From: Bradyrhizobium sp. CCBAU 53351 | GTDB lineage: Bacteria; Pseudomonadota; Alphaproteobacteria; Rhizobiales; Xanthobacteraceae | Assembly: GCF_015291745.1 (NCBI RefSeq) | Contig: NZ_CP030059.1 | Coordinates: 1,267,501 to 1,331,500 of the forward strand | Reading direction: 5' to 3' | DNA: 64,000 bases | Shown here: positions 27,172 to 36,395 of the stretch, piece by piece | Layout: each line of letters opens with the position of its first letter | How positions within the stretch are numbered: the stretch's first letter is position 1 | The notes under the pieces: model-generated | Told to the model about the DNA's origin: nothing | The model's database searches: none | What the model saw: the letters and a program-made list of their open reading frames with translations, nothing else | Translations under genes and position numbers: made by a program

Positions 27172-27336
27172 TTACGCCACCATCAGCATGTAGAACACGA
27201 TGACCGGCGACAGCGTCAGGATCACCGACCAGATGCCGACGGCCCAGAGAATGTCCTCGGTGGTAAAACCCTGCTCGGTGGACAGCTTCTCGTAATCAGC
27301 GTCGAAATGCGACGCCATTTCATTATGACTATTCAC
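27172..27336 (-). CDS. Very small membrane protein (54 aa)
   Basis: The frame starts at GTG 27336, six bases after GGGGGC, and gives a hydrophilic N-terminus (NSHNEMASHFDADYEKLSTE) and one hydrophobic segment ending L-S-P-V-I-V-F-Y-M-L-M-V-A. ATG 27318 is an alternative giving 48 residues. It resembles the next small gene upstream on the same strand: both share F-x3-D-(I/L)-L and then L-x-P-x3-F near the end. No known family is recognised. Such proteins often belong to respiratory or transport complexes, but nothing here proves that. Confidence 0.5.
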   Translation of the reverse strand: MNSHNEMASHFDADYEKLSTEQGFTTEDILWAVGIWSVILTLSPVIVFYMLMVA

Positions 27337-27466
27337 AAACGCCCCCGCGATTTCTTCGCTTATGGGCGTGGACGATACCCGGGATGTTTTAAAATTCCGG
27401 CTTGCAGGCTGCAGCGTATTTGAACACAGCTCTGCCCTTCGGATTAACCATCCGGGCTCGTCTGTG

Positions 27467-27616
27467 TCAGCCGACCAGCCAGACCCGAAACAGCAGCGCC
27501 GGCATCAGGCCGAGCATCACCGCCCAGAACCCGAACGACGATACGACGAGAATTCCCTGCAAAAGATCGGCCGGCGCGAACTGGCTCGCGGCCGTCGGCC
27601 GTGTGCGATGCCCCAT
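27467..27616 (-). CDS. Very small membrane protein (49 aa), paralogue of the neighbour
   Basis: ATG 27616 is seven bases after AGGGGGA; an ATG at 27622 is too close to that site. The protein has a short polar start (MGHRTRPTAASQFAPADLLQ) and one membrane helix ending VMLGLMPALLFRVWLVG. The last 17 residues align without gaps to those of the downstream small protein (V-x-L-x-L-x-P ... F ... V). The two genes are 130 bases apart and probably form one unit. Function is unknown. Confidence 0.5.
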   Translation of the reverse strand: MGHRTRPTAASQFAPADLLQGILVVSSFGFWAVMLGLMPALLFRVWLVG

Positions 27617-27748
27617 GGTCATTCCCCCTGTGAGAAGCCTTTCGAGGCCTACGATAGGCACCAGAGCGTAAACGAGGCGTGGATGCGCAATGCCGCGGAT
27701 GCGAAGGCTGTTCGCGCGATGTTAACCACGGGGCGGTCTCTCACCACG

Positions 27749-27787
27749 GTCATTCCGGGTTCGCGACCTCGTCGCGCCCGGAATGAC
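27749..27787. repeat. Short palindromic repeat, GTCATTCCGGG family
   Basis: A 39-bp version with GTCATTCCGGG and CCCGGAATGAC arms, just past the stop of the DapA-family gene. Confidence 0.65.
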
Positions 27788-27809
27788 ATGCGGAAGCAGT
27801 GACGAGCCG

Positions 27810-28718
27810 CTACGCCGCGACCTTCGTCCGCCGCTCGATCTCGCGATCGATCGTCGCCGCGAGCTCGCTGCTGACCTCCACCATCGGCAGGCGCACTTCG
27901 GGGCTGTCGATCAGGCCGCAGCGCCACAGCCAGTACTTCGCCGGCGCCGGGCTCGGTTCGGTGAACAACAGGCGCGTCAGCTCGGCGACCTCATGCCAGC
28001 GTGCCAGTGCCGCGTCGTGATGGCCGCGCTTCAGTTCGTCATGGACGGCCGCAAAGGTCGCGGTCTCGACATGGGCGGACAGCACGATGCCGCCGTCGGC
28101 GCCGTCGGTGAGCGCCTCGAAATAGTTCGCGTCCTCGCCGGTGAGCACGCGAAACTGCTTCGGGCGATCGCGCAGCAGCGCGATGGATTGCTCGCGGCTC
28201 GCGCCGCAATCCTTCAGGCCGACGATGTTCCTGTGCTCGGCGAGCCGCAGCATGGTCTGGTTGGTGATGTTCACCGAGGTGCGATAGGGAATGTTGTAGA
28301 GCGCGAGCGGCCAGGCGGCGTGATCGGCGAGCGTCTCGAAATGCGCCAGGAGGCCGCGCTGCGAGGGCCGCACATAATAGGGGCTCGCGATCAGATAGCC
28401 GTCGATCGGCCAGTCCGCGGTCTCGTCGAGACGCTCCTGCAGCCGCGCGGTGTCGGCGCCCGACAGCCCGAGGCAGATCGGCACGGTCCGCCGGCCGGCT
28501 GCCATCTCGTCGCGCACGATGGCGACCAGACGTTCGAGCTCGGCCTCGCGCAGCGTCATGCCTTCACCGGAGGTCGCCCCCAAAATAAGGCCGTCGATGC
28601 CTTGCCCGGCGTAGTGCCGCGTCAGCCGCTGCAGCGAGCGCTCGTCGAGCGCTCCATCGCGAAACGGCGTCACCAGCGGCAGCCACAGCCCGTGCAATTG
28701 TTCCTGTAGACCAGTCAT
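27810..28718 (-). CDS. Dihydrodipicolinate synthase / N-acetylneuraminate lyase family protein
   Basis: A 302-residue TIM-barrel aldolase. The key residues are Y141 in YNIPYRT, Schiff-base K169 in GLKDCG, the carboxylate-binding loop GATSGEG (about 47-53), and R146, which in true DapA binds the second carboxylate. That arginine makes DapA-like activity possible, but many family members act on other keto acids. The gene is not beside other lysine genes. ATG 28718 has GGAGA 7 bases upstream. A hairpin plus U-run sits 46-74 bases before the start, so leader control is possible. Confidence 0.83.
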   Translation of the reverse strand: MTGLQEQLHGLWLPLVTPFRDGALDERSLQRLTRHYAGQGIDGLILGATSGEGMTLREAELERLVAIVRDEMAAGRRTVPICLGLSGADTARLQERLDETADWPIDGYLIASPYYVRPSQRGLLAHFETLADHAAWPLALYNIPYRTSVNITNQTMLRLAEHRNIVGLKDCGASREQSIALLRDRPKQFRVLTGEDANYFEALTDGADGGIVLSAHVETATFAAVHDELKRGHHDAALARWHEVAELTRLLFTEPSPAPAKYWLWRCGLIDSPEVRLPMVEVSSELAATIDREIERRTKVAA

Positions 28719-28763
28719 GTTTCCATCTCCTTCTCGGGAAAAACCTGAGACGGAGGGCACATG

Positions 28764-28792
28764 AAAAAACCCCGTCCAGGCGGCGGGGTTTT
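28764..28792 (-). terminator. Terminator or attenuator hairpin
   Basis: A perfect 9-bp stem (28766-28774 with 28784-28792) and a 9-base loop. On the minus strand it runs into six U (28769-28764). It lies 46 bases before the DapA-family ATG. Confidence 0.7.
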
Positions 28793-28911
28793 CGAAGATT
28801 TGCAGCGATGACGAAGCTTAGCTAGCGCGCGCAAACATCCGAGGCCCCGGGATGGGGGCCTTTTTTCGAGGCGATCGCCTTGAACGAGATTGCGCACGAC
28901 TTCGTGATCAT
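28764..28911 (-). ncRNA. Candidate leader RNA / small RNA before the DapA-family gene
   Basis: On the minus strand a promoter at 28946-28918 would start RNA near 28911. The RNA contains a 7-bp hairpin (28861-28855 with 28848-28842), then at 28837 a tiny frame ATG TTT GCG CGC GCT AGC TAA (MFARAS), and ends at a hairpin with six U at 28764. It could be an attenuator for the gene at 28718 or a free small RNA of about 150 nt. I do not recognise it as a known Rfam family. Confidence 0.4.
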
Positions 28912-28917
28912 TTGCAA

Positions 28918-28946
28918 ATGATGCGGGGTATGCGCGGAACTGTCAA
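28918..28946 (-). promoter_or_regulatory. Sigma-70-type promoter
   Basis: TTGACA (28946-28941), a 17-base spacer, and CATCAT (28923-28918; 4 of 6 to TATAAT). It lies between the LysR-gene terminator and the leader RNA. Confidence 0.5.
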
Positions 28947-28977
28947 TACACGCGGAGGGCGAACGCCGATTTGGCAG

Positions 28978-29007
28978 AAAAAAAGCCGGGCCCAAAGAGC
29001 CCGGCTT
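28978..29007 (-). terminator. Rho-independent terminator of the trxB-lysR unit
   Basis: A perfect 9-bp stem (28983-28991 with 28999-29007), and on the minus strand a run of seven U. It lies about 175 bases after the lysR stop. Confidence 0.85.
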
Positions 29008-29180
29008 AAGGTATTGGCCACGTGAGGCCGACACAATCACCTTCCAAGAGGGATTACTGAACTCCCGCGCCACTGGAGGAGGGGGACAAATGCGCAACGC
29101 GAAGGCTCAGCGTGCAAACAGTATGGGCTTGACGAGCGGCCTGCAGCAACAGCCGAGGCCGCATGTCAGTCATGCGGAAA

Positions 29181-30074
29181 TCAGGACGGCCAGCGCTGCG
29201 CCTTGCTGACCACGAAGTCGCGGAACACCTGCACGCGCGCGACGGTCTTCAACTCCTCGGGATAGACGAAGTAGGTGTCGAGCTGGATCGAATCGGACTC
29301 GCCGAACAGCTGCACGAGTTTGCTCTGTTCCTCGACGAGGTAGTCGGGCAGCGCGGCGATGCCGAGACCCTGCTGACAGGCGCGCACGAGTCCGAGGATG
29401 TTGTTCACTCGGAAATAGGCTTCGCGCGGACCGGAGCCGTTGCGGCCGGCTTCGACCAGCCAGTTGCGGTTCTGCAGGTGCGGCGCGAAGTTGCCGTCCG
29501 AGAGCGTGATGATGCGGTGGGAGTCGAGCTCCTCCAGCGTGCGCGGCGTGCCGAAGCGCTTGATGTATTCCGGCGAGCAATAGGCGTGGAAGCCCATCGC
29601 GAACAGCTTGCGCTGGATCAGATCCGGCTGCGTCGGCTTGCGGGTGCGGATCGCGACATCCGCCTCGCGCATCGACAGGTCGAGCTCCTCGTCGGTGACG
29701 ATCAGGGAGATCCGGATCTCGGGATAGAGCGCGGTGAACTCGCCGAGCCGCGGGATCAGCCAGTTGATGCCGACGCCGGGCGTGGTGGTGATCTTGAGGT
29801 CGCCGCTCGGCCGCTCGCGGCTGTCGGTGAGCTTCGCGCGCGCCGCCTGCAGCTGCATGAACACGTCATGCGCGGTGCGGAACAACAGGTCGCCCTGCTC
29901 GGTGAGGATCAGGCCGCGGGCGTGGCGGTGGAACAGCGAGACCGAAAGCTCCTGCTCCAGCGCCGAGACCTGGCGTGACACCGCCGATTGCGACAGGCCG
30001 AGCTGCTCGCCGGCATGCGTGAAGCTGCCCGCTTCCGCCGCTGCGTGAAACACCTTCAGCTTGTCCCAGTCCAT
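29181..30074 (-). CDS. LysR family transcriptional regulator
   Basis: A protein of about 297 residues. The N-terminal winged helix is MDWDKLKVFHAAAEAGSFTHAGEQLGLSQSAVSRQVSALEQELSVSLFHR; the rest is the type 2 periplasmic-binding-like effector domain. ATG 30074 is chosen because LysR family proteins begin at this point; ATG 30104 adds ten residues. It starts within 36 bases of the trxB stop and is probably co-transcribed with it. The open frame continues far upstream through trxB in another frame, but that is antisense-free shadow coding, not a fusion. The target genes are unknown. Confidence 0.88.
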   Translation of the reverse strand: MDWDKLKVFHAAAEAGSFTHAGEQLGLSQSAVSRQVSALEQELSVSLFHRHARGLILTEQGDLLFRTAHDVFMQLQAARAKLTDSRERPSGDLKITTTPGVGINWLIPRLGEFTALYPEIRISLIVTDEELDLSMREADVAIRTRKPTQPDLIQRKLFAMGFHAYCSPEYIKRFGTPRTLEELDSHRIITLSDGNFAPHLQNRNWLVEAGRNGSGPREAYFRVNNILGLVRACQQGLGIAALPDYLVEEQSKLVQLFGESDSIQLDTYFVYPEELKTVARVQVFRDFVVSKAQRWPS

Positions 30075-30109
30075 ATCCGTAAATCCGTCGCGTGTTCGAG
30101 GCATGATCG

Positions 30110-31075
30110 TTATTCCGCTGCCGCGCGCTCGCTGGCGCGCAGGGCCAAGAAACGTTCGGCCTCGAGCGCTGCCATGCAGCCGAGGCCTGCGGCCGTCACG
30201 GCCTGGCGATAAGTCTCGTCGGCGACATCGCCGGCGGCGAACAGGCCGGGCACCGAGGTGGCGGTCGAGTTCGGGGCGGTCTCGACGTAACCCGACGGTT
30301 TCAGCTTGATCTGGTCTTTCACGAGCTCGGTCGCCGGCGCATGGCCGATGGCGATGAAGACGCCGTCGGTCTTCACGTCCGTCAGCGCGCCGGTCTTGAC
30401 GTTCTTGAGGCGCACATGGGTGACCTTGTTCGGGTTCTCGGTGCCGCAGATCTCGTCCACGGCCGAGTCCCAGATCACCCTGATCTTCGGATGCTTGAAC
30501 AGGCGCTCCTGCAGGATCCGCTCGGCGCGGAAATGATCGCGGCGATGCACGATGGTGACCTGCGAGGCATGGTTGGTGAGGTACAGGGCTTCCTCGACCG
30601 CGGTATTGCCGCCGCCGACCACCACGACCTCCTTGTTGCGGTAGAAGAAGCCGTCGCAAGTGGCGCAGGCCGACACACCGCCGCCCTGGAATTTTACTTC
30701 CGACGGAAGCCCGAGCCAGCGCGCCTGCGCGCCGGTGGCGAGAATGACGGCGTCGGCGAGATAGACGTCGCCGGAGTCGCAGGTGAGGCGGAACGGCCGT
30801 TGCGCCGTATCCAGCTTGATGACCAGGTCGGTGACGATCCTGGTGCCGACATGGACCGCCTGCTTCTCCATCTGCTCCATCAGCCAGGGGCCTTGGATCA
30901 CGTCGGCAAAGCCCGGATAGTTCTCGACATCGGTCGTGATGGTGAGCTGGCCGCCAGGCTGGATGCCCTGAATCAGGATCGGCTCGAGCATCGCGCGCGC
31001 GGCGTAGATCGCGGCGGTGTAACCGGCGGGGCCGGAGCCGATAATGACGACCTTTGCATGAACAGGAGCGGACAT
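30110..31075 (-). CDS. trxB: Thioredoxin reductase
   Basis: TrxB reduces thioredoxin with NADPH through FAD in the cytoplasm. The 321-residue protein has an N-terminal FAD fold (GSGPAGYTAA), the redox pair C137 and C140 in ACATCDGFF, an NADPH fold (VVGGGNTAVEEAL) and the final FAD contact GLFAAGDVAD. The length is normal. It is divergent from the Lrp regulator gene and is followed by lysR. Confidence 0.96.
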   Translation of the reverse strand: MSAPVHAKVVIIGSGPAGYTAAIYAARAMLEPILIQGIQPGGQLTITTDVENYPGFADVIQGPWLMEQMEKQAVHVGTRIVTDLVIKLDTAQRPFRLTCDSGDVYLADAVILATGAQARWLGLPSEVKFQGGGVSACATCDGFFYRNKEVVVVGGGNTAVEEALYLTNHASQVTIVHRRDHFRAERILQERLFKHPKIRVIWDSAVDEICGTENPNKVTHVRLKNVKTGALTDVKTDGVFIAIGHAPATELVKDQIKLKPSGYVETAPNSTATSVPGLFAAGDVADETYRQAVTAAGLGCMAALEAERFLALRASERAAAE

Positions 31076-31341
31076 TTCGATGGACGCCTTTCACGGGGGA
31101 TCTGCAGCGCGGGCGCGGAACATGCCGGGAGGCGTCGCGGAGGCGCTGAAATATCAGAGCTAATCTAAGCGTTCTGGTGAGCTATGCAAGAATTGCATTC
31201 CCTGTCGGCGGATTTTTCCAACAGGGAACAAAAGTCGATTGCGGTGCACGCGCAATAAAATTGCGCTGGCCGTGCAGACTGGGTATGAGGATTGCGATAA
31301 GCCCACCAATACCGCCGTTAAAGGCCAGGAGTTCCAATCAC

Positions 31342-31821
31342 GTGTCGCGGAACCTAGACGAGATCGACCTGAAGATTCTCACCGAGATTCAGGCCGACGG
31401 TCGAATCACGAATGTCGAGCTGGCCAAGCGCGTCGGCATCTCGCCGCCGCCCTGCCTGCGCCGCGTCCGGGCGCTGGAGGAGGAGGGCTATATCCACGGC
31501 TATCGCGGCCTGCTCGACGCCCGCAAGCTTGGCTTCGACGTGACCGTGTTTGCCGCCGTGCACCTGTCCAGCCAGGCCGAGGCCGATTTGCGCGCCTTTG
31601 AGGAATTCGTCCGCGCCGAGCCGCTGGTTCGCGAATGCTGGATGCTGTCGGGCGAGGTCGATTTCATCCTCAAATGTGTCGCCCCCGACATGGCGACCTT
31701 TCAGGATTTCGTCACCCATCTCACCGCCGCGCCGCATGTGCGGAATGTGCGGACCTCGCTGGTGCTGCATAATTCGAAATACGAGGCCGCCGTGCCGCTC
31801 GAGGTGAAGGGGCGGAGGTAG
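31342..31821 (+). CDS. Lrp/AsnC family transcriptional regulator
   Basis: A 159-residue protein with an N-terminal helix-turn-helix (LDEIDLKILTEIQADGRITNVELAKRVGISPPPCLRRVRALEEEGYI) and a C-terminal RAM ligand-binding domain (ECWMLSGEVDFILKCVAPDMATFQDFV). Members usually sense amino acids. The start is GTG 31342, ten bases after AGGAG; the in-frame extension to 31177 is not supported. It is divergent from trxB across 266 bases. Confidence 0.9.
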   Translation: MSRNLDEIDLKILTEIQADGRITNVELAKRVGISPPPCLRRVRALEEEGYIHGYRGLLDARKLGFDVTVFAAVHLSSQAEADLRAFEEFVRAEPLVRECWMLSGEVDFILKCVAPDMATFQDFVTHLTAAPHVRNVRTSLVLHNSKYEAAVPLEVKGRR

Positions 31822-31918
31822 AGCGCCGCTCTCGTGCGCCTGACGCAGCGCAGCGCCACTTCGGCGGTGCGCTGCAGAGCCGAGACACGAGGGTGGTGGA
31901 TGTCGCTGCTGCGCACTC

Positions 31919-32004
31919 CGTTATTGCGAGCGTAGCGAAGCAATCCAGAGTCTTTCCGCAGCGGCAGTGCGGATTGCTTCGTTGCTTTGCTCCTTGCAAT
32001 GACG
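31919..32004. repeat. Palindromic repeat, GCGAGCGTAGCGAAG type
   Basis: ATTGCGAGCGTAGCGAAGCA at the left end pairs with TGCTTTGCTCCTTGCAATGAC at the right end, with a GATTGC-type inner pair. It is a different family from the CCGGAATGAC elements. It occupies the gap between the Lrp gene and greA; nothing else is seen there. Confidence 0.6.
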
Positions 32005-32045
32005 TGCGGTAAGAGCGCGTGTCCACTCCCGCAGGTCATCTGCCG

Positions 32046-32077
32046 AAACAAAAAGGCTACGCACTGCGCGGCCTTTT
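32046..32077 (-). terminator. Probable terminator of greA
   Basis: Arms AAAAGGC and GCCTTTT (32051-32057 with 32071-32077) with an inner CGC/GCG pair. On the minus strand it is followed by TTGTTT. It lies 28 bases after the greA stop. Confidence 0.6.
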
Positions 32078-32104
32078 CGAAACATCAGGGCAGGCGGCAA
32101 ATCC

Positions 32105-32578
32105 TTACCGCCACTCCACCTTGGTGATCTCATAGGCCTTGGCGCCGCCGGGGGCGTTGACCTCGACGGTCGAGCCCTTCTTCTTGCCGATCAGCGCGCG
32201 GGCCAGCGGCGAGGTGATGGAGATGCGGCCTTTCTTGGCGTCGGCCTCGACCTCGCCGACGATCTGCCACACCGCCTTCTTCTCGGTGTCCTCGTCGACC
32301 AAAGTCACGGTGGCGCCGAACTTGATGGTGTCGCCGGAGAGCTTCGAGATGTCGATGATGTCGGCGCGCGCGAGCTTGTCCTCGAGCTCGGCGATGCGGC
32401 CCTCATTGTGGGACTGCTCTTCCTTCGCGGCATGATATTCCGCGTTCTCCGACAGGTCTCCGTGCGAGCGCGCTTCCGCGATATGCTCGATGATCCGCGG
32501 ACGATCTTCCGACTGGCGCTTCTTCAATTCTTCCCCGAGCGCGACAAAGCCGGCCTGGGTCATCGGAACCTTTTCCAT
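32105..32578 (-). CDS. greA: Transcription elongation factor GreA
   Basis: GreA binds the secondary channel of RNA polymerase and stimulates cleavage of backtracked RNA. The 157-residue protein has the N-terminal coiled coil with the tip acidic residues in [17 protein letters not shown], and the C-terminal FKBP-like domain ending [34 protein letters not shown]. It lies 210 bases downstream of carB on the same strand. Confidence 0.96.
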   Translation of the reverse strand: MEKVPMTQAGFVALGEELKKRQSEDRPRIIEHIAEARSHGDLSENAEYHAAKEEQSHNEGRIAELEDKLARADIIDISKLSGDTIKFGATVTLVDEDTEKKAVWQIVGEVEADAKKGRISITSPLARALIGKKKGSTVEVNAPGGAKAYEITKVEWR

Positions 32579-32761
32579 CTCTTCTCTCGTCCTTCAGCTG
32601 CGCGCCTCACAAAGACCGCGGGGCGCGGCAACCTTGATTCGTCGATATTCCCGGGGCTGAACACGCGCCCGCCGGGAGTTTATGTGGGTCTGGCGCCGGA
32701 ACAGAACAACCGCATGGCCGGATCAGTTCCTCCGGCCATTGTGGCTTCATTGCCAATCACT

Positions 32762-32784
32762 TAGCGGCGGTTTCACCGCCGCTA
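32762..32784 (-). terminator. Hairpin after carB
   Basis: A perfect 10-bp stem (32762-32771 with 32775-32784) and a 3-base loop, 4 bases after the carB stop. No U-run follows on the minus strand, so termination may be partial and allow read-through to greA. Confidence 0.5.
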
Positions 32785-32788
32785 GCGA

Positions 32789-35700
32789 TCAGGTTTCCGA
32801 AAAGTAGCTCTGCAGGGTACGAACCTCAAGGTCCCCGCCCAGATAGGCGCGGATGCCCTGCGCGGCCGCCACGGCCCCGGAAAGAGTGGTGTAATACGGC
32901 ACTTTATGCAAGAGGGCCGCGCGCCGCAGCGAACGGCTGTCGGCCAGCGCCTGCGGGCCTTCCGTGGTGTTGAAGACGAGCTGAACGTCGCCATTGGTGA
33001 TGGCGTCGACGATGTGCGGCCGTCCTTCCAGCACCTTGTTCACCTTCTCGGTCGGGATGCCCTGATCGGTCAGGAAGCGCTGCGTGCCGGAGGTCGCCAG
33101 CACCTTGAAGCCGAGCGAATGCAGTTCGCGCACGGCTTCCGCGATACGCGTCTTGTCGCTTTCACGCACCGAGACGAACACCGTGCCCTTGCGCGGTACT
33201 CGCGTGCCGCCTCCGAGCTGGCTCTTGGCGAAGGCCACCTCGAAGTTGCGGTCGATGCCCATGACCTCGCCGGTCGAGCGCATCTCGGGGCCGAGCACCG
33301 TGTCGACGCCGGGGAAGCGCGCGAAGGGGAAGACCGATTCCTTGACGCCGACGTGCTTGAGCTTCGCCTTCTTCAGCTTGAAATCGGCGAGCTTCTCACC
33401 GGCCATGACGCGCGCGGCGATCTTGGCGACCGGCGTGCCGACCACCTTGGCGACGAAGGGCACGGTGCGCGAGGCGCGCGGGTTGACCTCGAGCACGTAG
33501 ATCTCGCCGTCCTTGATGGCATATTGCACGTTCATCAGGCCGACGACGTCGAGGCCGAGCGCGAGCTCGCGGGTCTGCCGCTCCAGCTCCTCGATCATCT
33601 TCCCATCGAGCGAGTGCGGCGGCAGCGAGCAGGCGCTGTCGCCGGAATGGATGCCGGCTTCCTCGATGTGCTCCATGATGCCGACGATGAAGGTGTCCTT
33701 GCCGTCGCAGAGGCAGTCGACGTCGATCTCGGTGGCGTCGGACAGATAGCGGTCGAACAGCAGCGGGTTCTTGCCGAGCACGGTGTTGATCTGCCCGGTC
33801 TTGTCGTTCGGATAGCGCGCCTTGACGTCCGCCGGCACCAGCTCCGGCAGCGTGCCGAGCAGATAGTCGTTGAGCTGATTCTCCTCGCGGATGATCTGCA
33901 TCGCGCGGCCGCCGAGCACGTAGGACGGGCGCACCACCAGCGGCAGGCCGAGATCTGCGGAGACGAGCCTTGCCTGCTCGACCGAATAGGCGATGCCGTT
34001 CTTCGGCTGCTTGAGGCGAAGCTTGTCGAGCACGCGCTTGAAGCGGTCACGGTCCTCGGCAAGGTCGATGGCGTCGGGCGAGGTGCCGAGGATCGGCACT
34101 TCGGCAGCTTCCAGCGCGCGTGCCAGCTTCAGCGGCGTCTGGCCGCCGAACTGCACGATCACGCCGTGCAGCGTGCCGTTCGAGCGCTCCTTGGCGATGA
34201 TCTCCAGCACGTCCTCGGCGGTGAGCGGCTCGAAATAGAGCCGGTCGGCCGTGTCATAGTCGGTCGACACCGTCTCCGGATTGCAGTTGACCATGATGGA
34301 TTCGTAGCCGGCATCATGCAGCGCGAAGCAGGCGTGACAGCAGCAATAATCGAACTCGATGCCCTGGCCGATACGGTTGGGCCCGCCGCCGAGAATGATG
34401 ACCTTCTTCTTGTCTGACGGGGTGCTCTCGTCCGCCGGCGCACCTGCAAACAACGCCTCATAGGTCGAATACATGTAGGCGGTGGGCGAGGCGAATTCGG
34501 CCGCGCAAGTGTCGATGCGCTTGTAGACGGGTCGAACGCCGAGCGCATGGCGCTTCGCGGTGACCTCGGCCTCCGTCGTCTGGGCGAGCACCGCGAGCCG
34601 CGCGTCGGAGAAGCCCATGCTCTTCAGTGTGCGCATGCCGAAGGCGTTGCCGGGCAGGCCGTTCTTCCGGACTTTCTCCTCCATGTCGACGATGCCGCGC
34701 ATCTCGCTGAGGAACCACGGGTCGATCTTGCAAGAGTTGAAGATGTCCTCGTTCGACCAGCCGAGCCGCATGGCCTGGGCGACCTGGAGCAGCCGGTTCG
34801 GCGTCGGCGTGCCCAGTGCGGCACGGATCGCGTTCTTGTCGTCGTCGCGGCCGAGACCCTCGATCTCGATCTCGTCGAGGCCCGTGAGACCGGTCTCGAG
34901 CCCGCGCAGGGCCTTTTGCAGGCTTTCCTGGAAGGTGCGGCCGATCGCCATGACCTCGCCGACCGATTTCATCGACGTGGTCAATGTGGTCGAGGCGCCC
35001 GGGAATTTCTCGAAGGCGAAGCGCGGCACCTTGGTGACGACGTAGTCGATGGTCGGCTCGAACGAGGCCGGCGTGGCGCCGCCGGTGATGTCGTTGGCGA
35101 TCTCGTCCAGGGTGTAGCCGACCGCGAGCTTGGCGGCGACCTTGGCGATCGGAAAGCCGGTGGCCTTGGACGCAAGCGCGGAGGAGCGCGACACGCGCGG
35201 ATTCATCTCGATGACGACCATGCGGCCGTCTTCGGGATTGACGCCGAACTGCACGTTGGAGCCGCCGGTCTCGACGCCGATCTCGCGCAGCACCGCCAGC
35301 GAGGCGTCGCGCATGATCTGGTATTCCTTGTCGGTCAGCGTCAGCGCCGGCGCCACCGTGATGGAATCGCCGGTGTGCACGCCCATCGGATCGAGGTTCT
35401 CGATCGAGCAGACGATGATGCAATTGTCATTCTTGTCGCGCACCACCTCCATCTCGTACTCTTTCCAGCCGAGCACGGATTCTTCGATCAGCACTTCGTT
35501 GGTGGGAGACGCATCGAGGCCGCGCTCGATGATGTCGAGGAACTCTTCCTTGTTGTAGGCGATGCCGCCGCCGGTGCCGCCCATGGTGAAGGAGGGGCGG
35601 ATGATCGCGGGCAGGCCGATCTCGGACAGCGCCATCATCGCCTGTCCCATCGCATATTCCTGATAGCGCTTGCGACGGTCGCCTTCGCCCAGCGTCCATT

Positions 35701-36253
35701 GCCGCTCGAGCTCTTCGAGCGCCGCGCCGGACGCCTTCTCGCGCGCCGCCTGGTACTTGTCGCGGAAAGACTTCTTCAGGTCGGAAGCATTGGCGAGCCG
35801 CGACTTCGGCGTCTCCAGCCCGATCTTGGTCATGGCCTCGCGGAACAGCTGGCGGTCCTCGGCCTTGTCGATGGCGTCGGCGGTGGCGCCGATCATCTCG
35901 ACGTCGAACTTCTCCAGCGTGCCTTGCCGTCGCAGCGACAGCGCGCAGTTCAGCGCGGTCTGTCCGCCCATGGTCGGCAACAGGGCGAAGCCGCCGGGGA
36001 TGACGTGACGTTCCTTCTCAATGATCTTGGCGACGATCTCGGGCGTGATCGGCTCGATATAGGTCGCATCGGCCAATTCCGGGTCGGTCATGATGGTGGC
36101 CGGGTTGGAATTGACGAGGACGATGCGATAGCCCTCCTCCTTCAGCGTCTTCACCGCCTGGGTGCCCGAATAGTCGAACTCGCAGGCCTGGCCGATCACG
36201 ATGGGACCGGCGCCGATGATCAGGATGGTGGTGATGTCTGTACGTTTGGGCAT
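32789..36253 (-). CDS. carB: Carbamoyl-phosphate synthase large subunit
   Basis: CarB makes carbamoyl phosphate from ammonia supplied by CarA, bicarbonate and two ATP, for arginine and pyrimidines. The 1154-residue protein carries two ATP-grasp halves ([10 protein letters not shown] in the first) and a C-terminal MGS-like allosteric domain. An insertion of about 45 residues (around 159-205, rich in K, E and R) lies in the first half and is absent from the E. coli enzyme of 1073 residues; such extended forms are usual in Rhizobiales. The start [18 protein letters not shown] is at 36253; the frame open to 36406 is not coding. Its partner carA is at 40458-41648. Confidence 0.96.
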   Translation of the reverse strand: MPKRTDITTILIIGAGPIVIGQACEFDYSGTQAVKTLKEEGYRIVLVNSNPATIMTDPELADATYIEPITPEIVAKIIEKERHVIPGGFALLPTMGGQTALNCALSLRRQGTLEKFDVEMIGATADAIDKAEDRQLFREAMTKIGLETPKSRLANASDLKKSFRDKYQAAREKASGAALEELERQWTLGEGDRRKRYQEYAMGQAMMALSEIGLPAIIRPSFTMGGTGGGIAYNKEEFLDIIERGLDASPTNEVLIEESVLGWKEYEMEVVRDKNDNCIIVCSIENLDPMGVHTGDSITVAPALTLTDKEYQIMRDASLAVLREIGVETGGSNVQFGVNPEDGRMVVIEMNPRVSRSSALASKATGFPIAKVAAKLAVGYTLDEIANDITGGATPASFEPTIDYVVTKVPRFAFEKFPGASTTLTTSMKSVGEVMAIGRTFQESLQKALRGLETGLTGLDEIEIEGLGRDDDKNAIRAALGTPTPNRLLQVAQAMRLGWSNEDIFNSCKIDPWFLSEMRGIVDMEEKVRKNGLPGNAFGMRTLKSMGFSDARLAVLAQTTEAEVTAKRHALGVRPVYKRIDTCAAEFASPTAYMYSTYEALFAGAPADESTPSDKKKVIILGGGPNRIGQGIEFDYCCCHACFALHDAGYESIMVNCNPETVSTDYDTADRLYFEPLTAEDVLEIIAKERSNGTLHGVIVQFGGQTPLKLARALEAAEVPILGTSPDAIDLAEDRDRFKRVLDKLRLKQPKNGIAYSVEQARLVSADLGLPLVVRPSYVLGGRAMQIIREENQLNDYLLGTLPELVPADVKARYPNDKTGQINTVLGKNPLLFDRYLSDATEIDVDCLCDGKDTFIVGIMEHIEEAGIHSGDSACSLPPHSLDGKMIEELERQTRELALGLDVVGLMNVQYAIKDGEIYVLEVNPRASRTVPFVAKVVGTPVAKIAARVMAGEKLADFKLKKAKLKHVGVKESVFPFARFPGVDTVLGPEMRSTGEVMGIDRNFEVAFAKSQLGGGTRVPRKGTVFVSVRESDKTRIAEAVRELHSLGFKVLATSGTQRFLTDQGIPTEKVNKVLEGRPHIVDAITNGDVQLVFNTTEGPQALADSRSLRRAALLHKVPYYTTLSGAVAAAQGIRAYLGGDLEVRTLQSYFSET

Positions 36254-36395
36254 CAACTCTCGCCGGACTGGAATTTGGGCACAAAAAAAGGGCGCGCTGC
36301 TGCGCGTCCCTGTGGCCGAGAGCGCGGTGGTCTCCCTCGCGCGCGGGTGGGTCTTAGACCAGTTTTTGGGGCGGCGAAACCCCGAAAAACGCCCA

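Noticed and set aside
29181..31094. A 637-codon open frame covering lysR and extending through trxB
   Set aside because: The upstream part is out of frame with the real trxB and encodes no family sequence; only the LysR part is supported.
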